A stretch of DNA of 5,982 nt. It comes from an uncultured Janibacter sp. Lineage in GTDB: Bacteria; Actinomycetota; Actinomycetes; Actinomycetales; Dermatophilaceae. The notes under the pieces were generated by a model. That model saw only the letters and a list, made by a program, of their open reading frames with translations, ran no database searches and was not told the origin of the DNA. The stretch lies in the NCBI GenBank assembly GCA_946222495.1, contig CAMICF010000186.1, positions 1 through 5,982 on the forward strand. The letters run 5' to 3'. The position numbers and the translations under genes are program-made. This document shows, one piece after another, positions 1 through 4,581 of the stretch. Each line of letters starts with the position of its first letter. Positions within the stretch are counted from its first letter, which is position 1.

Positions 1-492
1 GGCGGGGAGGAGTGCCGTCCCGTACACGAGCATTTCGACTATGAGGGCCTGCTGGCCGCGGGAGCCGCTGCTCATGTCGATGTGACTTGTCTCGATGCGG
101 ACGTTCGCCACGCCGACGGCGCCCTGGGCTGCGGCGTGCTCGAGCATCCGCAGCGTCGCGAGCCGCCGGGCGAGGCCGACCTGGTGGTTGAGGCTCTGGG
201 CCTCACCGCCGACGATGGTGCGCCAGCCGGTGGCCCAGCGCGAGGGGAAGTCGGCCGCGTAGGCGACGCTGCCGTGCACGAGGGCGATGGGCCCGGGGTG
301 CGTGGGCACCTCGGTGCTCAGCTGGAGGAGGTGCTCCAGCCGGGGCTCGCCCTCGGCCAGGTGCCGCTCGGTCGCCCTGCGCCGGCGGAGGCCGACGATG
401 AGCGCATAGACCGTGATCCCCAGCGGGAAGGCGACGACGAGCAGGCAGCAGAGCGAGCCGACGAGGAGGCCGGCGAGGTCGCCGGGCTCCAT
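1..492 (-). CDS. Membrane-anchored YbjQ/UPF0145-family protein, 3' end off window
   Basis: The 164 visible residues form an open frame with no stop before the window edge. Residues about 6-35 are strongly hydrophobic (LLVGSLCCLLVVAFPLGITV) and are followed by RRRR at 36-39, so one membrane helix with the rest in the cytoplasm is likely by the positive-inside rule. Residues about 60-164 match the YbjQ (UPF0145, 'heavy-metal-binding') domain: VGGEAQS at 94-100, a helix, AVGVANVRIE at 125-134, and the C-terminal strand ending VYGTALL at 156-162. It is a clear paralogue of the gene upstream. Its ATG overlaps that gene's TGA by one base (TGATG), implying an operon and coupled translation; the site before the ATG is only weakly Shine-Dalgarno-like. 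The biochemical role of the family is not established. The domain looks nearly complete, so the stop probably lies shortly beyond the edge. Confidence 0.8.
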   Translation of the reverse strand, partial: MEPGDLAGLLVGSLCCLLVVAFPLGITVYALIVGLRRRRATERHLAEGEPRLEHLLQLSTEVPTHPGPIALVHGSVAYAADFPSRWATGWRTIVGGEAQSLNHQVGLARRLATLRMLEHAAAQGAVGVANVRIETSHIDMSSGSRGQQALIVEMLVYGTALLPA

Positions 493-872
493 CAGTGCTG
501 CCCGGGCGTGCCCTGGACCGGAGCGCCCTGCGTCGGCCGGGCCTGCGTCGGCCCGGCCTGCTCGAGCACGACGGCGGTGCCGTAGGCATAGATCTCGGCC
601 GCGCCGGGGGCGACGGAGGCCGTCGTGAAGCGCACGTTGACAATGGCATTGGCGCCGAGGTGCTGGGCGTGGAGGACCATCCGGTGGATCGCCTCGTTGC
701 GGCTCTCCGACAGCAGCTCGGTGTAGGCCTGCAGCTCGCCGCCGGCGAGGTTCTTGAAGCCGGCGAGGATGTCGCGGCCGAGGTGCTTGGCCCGCACGGT
801 GTTGCCGTTGACCAGCCCCAGGGTGCGGGTGATGCGAGCCCCCGGAACGGACTCGGTGTTGCTGAGGAACAT
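492..872 (-). CDS. YbjQ/UPF0145-family protein (soluble) with Pro/Gln-rich tail
   Basis: A 126-residue protein. Residues 1-105 are a YbjQ-type domain: [19 protein letters not shown] at 16-34, the glycine motif LAGGELQAY at 42-50, the helix [11 protein letters not shown] at 55-65, [11 protein letters not shown] at 72-82 and YAYGTAVV at 95-102. E. coli YbjQ is of similar size (about 107 residues) and has the same motif order. Residues about 106-126 are an added low-complexity tail rich in Pro, Gln, Thr and Gly. The frame is open to an ATG at 911, but the start at 872 is preferred because AGGAG (bases 878-882, minus strand) lies 5 nt upstream and the domain begins there. There is no signal peptide or membrane segment. 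It is first in a two-gene overlapping operon with the membrane-anchored paralogue. YbjQ proteins form oligomers in solved structures; the function is unknown and metal binding is suggested mainly by the family name. Confidence 0.85.
   Translation of the reverse strand: MFLSNTESVPGARITRTLGLVNGNTVRAKHLGRDILAGFKNLAGGELQAYTELLSESRNEAIHRMVLHAQHLGANAIVNVRFTTASVAPGAAEIYAYGTAVVLEQAGPTQARPTQGAPVQGTPGQH
528..557 (-). repeat. 15-bp in-frame tandem duplication in YbjQ gene tail
   Basis: Bases 528-542 and 543-557 are two adjacent 15-bp units differing at one position (ctgcgtcggccgggc against ctgcgtcggcccggc). On the minus strand they encode AGPTQ and ARPTQ. Two further, diverged pentapeptides follow ([10 protein letters not shown]), so the tail reads as four xxPxQ units before the final His. 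This looks like growth of a flexible tail by slippage of five-codon units. Confidence 0.75.
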
Positions 873-954
873 CTGGTCTCCTGCTCGTCGCCACGTGTCG
901 GGGCCAGTCAATCAGGTCGGGGCGCGCGGTCAGTGGCCGTTCAGACCTCTCACC

Positions 955-960
955 TACCAT
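955..960 (+). promoter_or_regulatory. -10-like element for leaderless ispH transcript
   Basis: TACCAT fits the actinobacterial -10 pattern TAnnnT and ends 7 nt before the ATG at 968, the spacing expected if transcription starts at that A. There is no Shine-Dalgarno sequence in front of either possible ATG (959 or 968). I find no good -35 hexamer 16-18 bp upstream. The element sits in an imperfect dyad, CC-t-ACCATGGT-g-GG (953-966). The call rests on pattern and spacing only. Confidence 0.5.
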
Positions 961-967
961 GGTGGGC

Positions 968-2020
968 ATGACCACCAGTGCAGACCCGTCCGCCGACTCC
1001 GACGCCGGGCAGAGCACCAAGCGCGTGCTGCTCGCCGCCCCCCGCGGCTACTGCGCCGGGGTGGACCGTGCGGTCGTCTCCGTGGAGCGGGCCCTCGAGC
1101 TCTATGGCCCCCCGGTGTACGTCCGCAAGGAGATCGTCCACAACAAGCACGTCGTGTCCACGCTGGAGAAGCGCGGCGCGATCTTCGTCGAGGAGACCGA
1201 CGAGGTCCCCGAGGGCGCGACCGTCGTCTTCTCGGCGCACGGCGTCGCCCCCGTCGTCCACGACGAGGCCAAGGCCCTGAGCCTGAAGACCATCGATGCG
1301 ACCTGCCCGCTCGTGACCAAGGTCCACCGCGAGGCGGTCCGTTTCGCCGATGACGAGTTCGACATCCTCCTCATCGGCCACGACGGGCACGAGGAGGTCA
1401 TCGGCACCTCGGGCGAGGCTCCCGAGCACATCACCCTCGTCGAGGGACCGGACGACGTCGCCAACGTCGAGGTCCGCGACCCGGACAAGGTCGTGTGGCT
1501 CTCCCAGACGACGCTCTCCGTCGACGAGACGATGGAGACGGTGCGCCGCCTGCGGGAGAAGTTCCCCAAGCTGCAGGACCCGCCGAGCGATGACATCTGC
1601 TACGCGACGCAGAACCGTCAGCTCGCGGTGAAGCAGATGGCCAAGGAGTGCGACCTCATGCTCGTCGTCGGCTCCCGCAACTCCTCCAACTCGGTGCGCC
1701 TCGTCGAGGTCGCGATCGAGCACGGGTCGAGCGACGGTCACCTCGTGGACTATGCCGACGAGATCGACGAGGCCTGGCTCGACGGCGTGAAGACCGTCGG
1801 CGTCACCTCCGGTGCCTCGGTCCCCGAGATCCTCGTCCGGAGCGTTCTCGACTACCTCGCCGAGCGTGGCTACGGCGACCCGCAGCCGGTGACGGCCGCG
1901 GAGGAGTCGCTGCTCTTCTCCCTTCCCAAGGAGCTGCGCAAGGACCTCAAGGCCGCCGGCATGGACGACAAGATGAAGCACGACGCGGGCTCCCTCGAGG
2001 ACGCCGGCCAGCTCCACTGA
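968..2020 (+). CDS. ispH: 4-hydroxy-3-methylbut-2-enyl diphosphate reductase
   Basis: IspH (LytB) is the [4Fe-4S] enzyme that reduces HMBPP to IPP and DMAPP, the last step of the MEP isoprenoid pathway, in the cytoplasm. The 350-residue product carries all the expected motifs. The cluster ligands are Cys29 ([12 protein letters not shown]), Cys113 ([11 protein letters not shown]) and Cys211 ([10 protein letters not shown]). The substrate-binding His are His58 (EIVHNKHVV), His91 (FSAHGV) and His141, with the proton-relay Glu143 (GHDGHEEV). Thr182, the SSN motif at 239-241 and Ser284 (TSGAS) complete the diphosphate pocket. It is somewhat longer than E. coli IspH (316 residues), mostly through about 18 extra N-terminal residues and a charged C-terminus. 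The start at 968 is chosen because of the leaderless promoter spacing; an in-frame ATG at 959 would overlap the -10. It is monocistronic here, divergent from the YbjQ pair and convergent with the IclR gene. It appears intact. Confidence 0.97.
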   Translation: MTTSADPSADSDAGQSTKRVLLAAPRGYCAGVDRAVVSVERALELYGPPVYVRKEIVHNKHVVSTLEKRGAIFVEETDEVPEGATVVFSAHGVAPVVHDEAKALSLKTIDATCPLVTKVHREAVRFADDEFDILLIGHDGHEEVIGTSGEAPEHITLVEGPDDVANVEVRDPDKVVWLSQTTLSVDETMETVRRLREKFPKLQDPPSDDICYATQNRQLAVKQMAKECDLMLVVGSRNSSNSVRLVEVAIEHGSSDGHLVDYADEIDEAWLDGVKTVGVTSGASVPEILVRSVLDYLAERGYGDPQPVTAAEESLLFSLPKELRKDLKAAGMDDKMKHDAGSLEDAGQLH

Positions 2021-2024
2021 GCTG
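2009..2024. terminator. Short hairpin at the ispH / IclR-gene convergent junction
   Basis: CAGCTC-cact-GAGCTG is a perfect 6-bp stem with a 4-nt loop. It spans the ispH stop codon and ends one base before the IclR-gene stop codon. Being symmetric it would form in both transcripts. No U-run follows on either strand, so it could only be a U-less terminator or a 3'-end stabiliser. The 4-bp gap leaves no other room for termination. Confidence 0.35.
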
Positions 2025-2765
2025 CTAGAGGCGTGAGCTGATCCGCCCGGCGGTCTCTCGCGCCGCGGCGACCAGCCCTCTTCGCTGGTCGTCGTCGACC
2101 TCCTCGCTGCGGAAGGTCACCGCCACGGCCGCCACCGGGTGACCGTCGCGGTCGAGCACCGCGGAGGCGACGGACGAGAGCTCGGGCGAGACGCTCCCTT
2201 CCTCCACGGCGTGGCCGCGGGCCCGGACCGCGACGAGCTCGCGGCGCAGCGCCGAGGGCGTCGGTGGCCCGTCCTCGACCATGACCGAGGCGGAAGGGAA
2301 GAGCGCCGTCACCTGTCGACGGGGGAGCGCCGCGAGGACCGCCAGGCCGCTCGCGGTGACGGTCGCCGGCAGCCGCACGCCGACGTCCGTGACGAGCGAA
2401 GGGCGCCCCGCGGCCCGTTCCTCGATGACGTAGAGGACGTCCCGCCCCGAGAGCACCGCGAGGTGGGCGTTGTGCGTCGTCGCGTCCACGAGCTGCTCGA
2501 CGAGCGGGCGGGCGAGGCGCTGCAGGGGGTCCTGGCGCTGGTAGCCGGCGCCGAGCTCGTGGACCGCCGCCCCGATCCCGTAGGTGCGCTCGTCCGCGTA
2601 GTGGACGACGTAGTCGTGCTCCACGAGCACCGCGAGCAGGTGGTACGTGCTGCTGCGGGGCAGGCCGATGGCCCGCGCGAGGTGCGCCGCCGGGATGGGC
2701 TCGGCTCGGCTCGCGAGATGGGTCAGCGCACGAAGGGCGTGACCCGCGGACGTCGCATTGGCCAT
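2025..2765 (-). CDS. hutR: IclR-family transcriptional regulator, probable histidine-utilisation regulator
   Basis: A 246-residue protein of normal IclR length. Residues about 8-62 form the winged helix-turn-helix: ALRALTHLAS, then IPAAHLARAIGLPRSSTYHLL at about 24-44 with the recognition helix near 36-48, and a wing ending in TYGIG at 61-65. Residues about 79-246 are the IclR effector-binding domain (DPLQRLARPLVEQL, LSGRDVLYVIEE, VGVRLPATVTASGLAVLAAL, and VSPELSSVASAVLDRDG near the C-terminus). The start at 2765 is chosen over the ATG at 2789 because AAGGGAG (2770-2776, minus strand) lies 4 nt upstream and the helix-turn-helix starts soon after. It is divergent from hutH across 148 bp holding several palindromes. 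In Corynebacterium the hut regulator HutR is also IclR-type and adjacent to the hut genes; by that analogy this protein probably controls hutHU and itself, sensing histidine or urocanate. The family is certain; the hutR name is inferred from position. Confidence 0.88.
   Translation of the reverse strand: MANATSAGHALRALTHLASRAEPIPAAHLARAIGLPRSSTYHLLAVLVEHDYVVHYADERTYGIGAAVHELGAGYQRQDPLQRLARPLVEQLVDATTHNAHLAVLSGRDVLYVIEERAAGRPSLVTDVGVRLPATVTASGLAVLAALPRRQVTALFPSASVMVEDGPPTPSALRRELVAVRARGHAVEEGSVSPELSSVASAVLDRDGHPVAAVAVTFRSEEVDDDQRRGLVAAARETAGRISSRL
2067..2093. terminator. Stronger hairpin inside the 3' end of the IclR gene, possible ispH terminator
   Basis: CGACCAGC (2069-2076) and GCTGGTCG (2084-2091) form a perfect 8-bp stem around a 7-nt loop, extendable by a G-U and a G-C pair. 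It lies about 50 nt past the ispH stop, antisense to the IclR coding end. No U-tract follows, and in GC-rich coding DNA such stems can arise by chance, so a terminator role is only possible. Confidence 0.25.
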
Positions 2766-2783
2766 GGGTCTCCCTTCGCCAGT

Positions 2784-2839
2784 CCGCACGACCTTAAGGA
2801 GATGCGGTCCAGGTGGCGCACGACCTTAAGGAGATGCGG
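2784..2839. promoter_or_regulatory. Twin 24-bp palindromes, 32 bp apart: candidate operators
   Basis: The 24-base string from 2785 to 2808 recurs identically at 2817-2840. Each copy lies in a dyad CCGCA-N3-CCTTAAGG-N3-TGCGG, centred at 2795.5 and 2827.5; the second has GCGCA for the left arm. The 32-bp centre spacing is about three helical turns, so proteins bound at both would face the same side of the DNA. The first copy lies just upstream of the Shine-Dalgarno sequence of the IclR gene. The identical length of the copies and their non-coding location point to a protein-binding site. The dyad has no loop at its centre, so a DNA site is likelier than an RNA hairpin. The binding protein is not known; the adjacent IclR protein is the obvious candidate. 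Confidence 0.65.
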
Positions 2840-2843
2840 TTTC

Positions 2844-2859
2844 GTCTTGTATGCCAGAC
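2844..2859. promoter_or_regulatory. 16-bp palindrome resembling corynebacterial HutR site
   Basis: GTCTTGTATGCCAGAC is an imperfect dyad, GTCT-n-G-n-AT-n-C-n-AGAC, with perfect four-base arms. Its inner 14 bases match 11 of 14 positions of the HutR site I recall from corynebacteria (TCTGwwATwCCAGA). The centre is 62 bp upstream of the hutH ATG and 86 bp upstream of the IclR-gene ATG, a fitting place for an operator controlling both. The consensus is from memory and the match is not perfect. I could not assign a convincing hutH promoter near it. Confidence 0.5.
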
Positions 2860-2866
2860 ACTAACC

Positions 2867-2888
2867 CCTCCCGGGGCGCTGCGGGAGG
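2867..2888 (+). promoter_or_regulatory. Hairpin masking the best Shine-Dalgarno sequence of hutH
   Basis: CCTCCCG (2867-2873) pairs perfectly with CGGGAGG (2882-2888) around an 8-nt loop, giving a 7-bp, GC-rich stem. The 3' arm contains GGGAGG, the strongest Shine-Dalgarno sequence in the hutH leader, 7 nt before an in-frame GTG at 2896. If transcribed, the stem would hide that ribosome site. There is no U-tract, so it is not a typical terminator. Confidence 0.4.
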
Positions 2889-2913
2889 CCGTGGGGTGCA
2901 GTTGCATGGAGGC

Positions 2914-4467
2914 ATGACCACGCAGACCGACACCAGCACCGTCGTCCTCGGCGACCGCCCCCTGACGATCGACGAGGTCGTCGCCGTCGCCCGCGAGCAC
3001 GCGACCGTCTCGATCAGCGACGCGGCCTGGGAGCGCGTCCGCTCCGCACGGTCGGTCATCGAGGGGCTGGCCGAGGACACCGTGGCGCACTACGGCGTCT
3101 CGACCGGCTTCGGTGCGCTCGCCACGACGCACATCCCGCACGAGAAGCGGGCCCAGCTGCAGCGCTCCCTCGTCCGCAGCCACGCCGCCGGAGCCGGCGC
3201 CGAGGTCGAGGACGAGGTCGTGCGGGCGCTCATGCTCCTGCGCGTCCAGACGCTCGCGACGGGGCGCACCGGCATCCGGGAGGAGACCCTGCGCCTCTAC
3301 CTCGCGCTCCTCCAGCACGACATCAGCCCCGTCGTCCACGAGTACGGCTCGCTCGGCTGCTCCGGCGACCTCTCCCCGCTGAGCCACTGCGCGCTGACCC
3401 TCATGGGCGAGGGCACCGTCCGCGTCGCCGGTGACGAGGAGGTCGACGCCGCAACGGCGCTCGCCGACGCCGGGCTCACCCCCGTCGAGCTGCACGAGAA
3501 GGAGGGCCTCGCCCTCATCAACGGCACGGACGGCATGCTCGGCATGCTGTGCCTCGCCGTCCACGACCTGCGCACCCTGCTCGTCACCGCCGACATCGCC
3601 GCCTCGATGAGCGTCGAGGGGCTGCTCGGGACCGACGACGTCTTCGCCGCGGACCTCCAGGCGCTGCGGCCCCAGCCGGGCCAGGCGATCGCCGCGCAGA
3701 ACATGCGAGCGGTCATCTCCGGCAGCCCGATCCGCGACAGCCACCGCGACCCGGAGGCCTGCACGCGAGTCCAGGACGCGTACTCCCTTCGCTGTGCGCC
3801 GCAGGTCCACGGCGGGGCGCGCGACACCGTCGAGCACGCCGCGACCATCGCCGGTCACGAGCTCGCCTCCGCCATCGACAACCCCGTCATCGCCCCCGAC
3901 GGCCAGGTCCGGTCCAACGGCAACTTTCACGGGGCGCCCGTGGCCTATGTCCTCGACTTCCTCGCCATCGTCGCGGCCGACGTGGCGAGCATGAGCGAGC
4001 GGCGGACCGACCGCTTCCTCGACGCCAAGCGGTCCAACGGGCTGCCGCCCTTCCTCGCGGACGACCCCGGCACCGACTCCGGGCTGATGATCGCCCAGTA
4101 CACCGCCGCCGGCATGGTCTCGGAGATGAAGCGGCTCGCCGCCCCCGCCAGCGTCGACTCCATCCCGAGCAGCGCGATGCAGGAGGACCACGTCTCGATG
4201 GGCTGGGGCGCCGCGCGCAAGCTGCGCCGCAGCGTCGACGCGCTCTCGCGGGTCATCGCCGTCGAGCTGCACACCGCGGCGCGGGGGATCGCGCTGCGGA
4301 CCCCCCTTCGTCCGGCGCCCGCGACCGGAGCCGTCATCGAGGTCCTCGGCAACACCGCCCCCGGCCCGGACCGGTTCACCGCGCCCGACCTGGCCTTCGC
4401 CCACGCCGCCGTCATCGACGGGTCCGTCCGCGCCGCGGCCGAGTCCGTGACGGGGCGGCTCGGGTAG
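2914..4467 (+). CDS. hutH: Histidine ammonia-lyase (histidase)
   Basis: HutH removes ammonia from L-histidine to give urocanate, the first step of histidine catabolism, in the cytoplasm. The 517-residue product is close to the usual length of about 510. It shows the MIO-cofactor motif GSLGCSGDLSPLSH with the Cys149-Ser150-Gly151 triad, which cyclises to the electrophilic prosthetic group. Other active-site residues are in place: Tyr60 (HYGVSTGFG), His90 (LVRSHAAG), Asn203 (ALINGTDGM), Tyr290 and Arg293 (QDAYSLRCAPQ), and Glu424 (MQEDHVSMG). The cofactor triad begins with Cys where many histidases have Ala; the family signature allows this. The start is uncertain. ATG 2914 fits the usual short N-terminus, but its GGAGG is only 1 nt away. 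GTG 2896, six codons upstream, has GGGAGG at ideal 7-nt spacing. It precedes hutU by 114 bp on the same strand and is divergent from the probable regulator. Confidence 0.96.
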   Translation: MTTQTDTSTVVLGDRPLTIDEVVAVAREHATVSISDAAWERVRSARSVIEGLAEDTVAHYGVSTGFGALATTHIPHEKRAQLQRSLVRSHAAGAGAEVEDEVVRALMLLRVQTLATGRTGIREETLRLYLALLQHDISPVVHEYGSLGCSGDLSPLSHCALTLMGEGTVRVAGDEEVDAATALADAGLTPVELHEKEGLALINGTDGMLGMLCLAVHDLRTLLVTADIAASMSVEGLLGTDDVFAADLQALRPQPGQAIAAQNMRAVISGSPIRDSHRDPEACTRVQDAYSLRCAPQVHGGARDTVEHAATIAGHELASAIDNPVIAPDGQVRSNGNFHGAPVAYVLDFLAIVAADVASMSERRTDRFLDAKRSNGLPPFLADDPGTDSGLMIAQYTAAGMVSEMKRLAAPASVDSIPSSAMQEDHVSMGWGAARKLRRSVDALSRVIAVELHTAARGIALRTPLRPAPATGAVIEVLGNTAPGPDRFTAPDLAFAHAAVIDGSVRAAAESVTGRLG

Positions 4468-4470
4468 GGG

Positions 4471-4490
4471 GTTTCGAGGCTCGTCCCTCG
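4471..4490. repeat. REP-like stem after hutH
   Basis: GTTTCGAGG is followed by CTCGTC and CCTCG, giving a 5-bp stem CGAGG (4475-4479) with CCTCG (4486-4490), 7 nt after the hutH stop. Read together with the following CACCTCAACC it resembles a palindromic intergenic repeat I associate with Micrococcales, of the form GGTTTCGAGG ... CCTCAACC. That family resemblance is from memory; the stem is visible directly. Confidence 0.45.
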
Positions 4491-4555
4491 CACCTCAACC
4501 AGCGTTGGGGTTCTCGCACCTCAACCAGCGTTGGGGTTCTCGCACCTCAACCAGC
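4487..4555. repeat. 26-bp tandem repeat, 2.65 copies, between hutH and hutU
   Basis: Two identical 26-bp units lie at 4487-4512 and 4513-4538, and a third, 17-base partial unit (CTCGCACCTCAACCAGC) at 4539-4555. In RNA each full unit folds into an 8-bp stem: ACCTCAAC, loop CAGC, GTTGGGGT, with one G-U pair (4492-4511 and 4518-4537). The partial unit lacks the 3' arm. The array lies wholly outside coding sequence, so in a hutHU transcript it would put two hairpins between the cistrons. It could slow or stop polymerase, protect the upstream message, or be a neutral remnant of the neighbouring REP-like element. Confidence 0.85.
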
Positions 4556-4567
4556 CTGATTCTCACG

Positions 4568-4573
4568 AAGGAG
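4568..4573 (+). promoter_or_regulatory. Strong ribosome binding site of hutU
   Basis: AAGGAG lies 8 nt before the ATG at 4582 and fixes that start. hutU is therefore translated independently of hutH rather than by coupling. The 8-bp palindrome GTGATCAC (4573-4580) fills the space between it and the start codon. Confidence 0.85.
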
Positions 4574-4581
4574 TGATCACC

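Noticed and set aside
82..585. Plus-strand frame across the YbjQ genes
   Set aside because: The two minus-strand YbjQ domains and their overlap explain this stretch; the plus frame looks like antisense composition.
950..2017. 355-codon open frame on the minus strand opposite ispH
   Set aside because: The plus strand encodes a complete IspH with all catalytic residues; the minus frame has only low-complexity composition.
2796..2804. AAGGAG followed by ATG in the twin repeats as translation starts
   Set aside because: The ATG follows AAGGAG with no spacing in both copies, so ribosomes could not use it; the palindrome explains the sequence better.
2139..2864. 241-codon plus-strand frame opposite the IclR gene
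   Set aside because: The minus strand encodes a full-length IclR protein with a good ribosome site; the plus frame has no recognisable motif and crosses the operator region.
2851..2913. hutH starting at ATG 2851
   Set aside because: This would put the start inside the HutR-like palindrome, has no ribosome site, and adds 21 residues with no likeness to the histidase N-terminus.
2794..4404. 536-codon open frame on the minus strand opposite hutH
   Set aside because: It is a mirror frame of hutH with biased composition and no domain; it would also run through the palindrome region.
4487..4555. CRISPR array
   Set aside because: The 26-bp units are directly adjacent with no unique spacers between them, so this is a simple tandem repeat.
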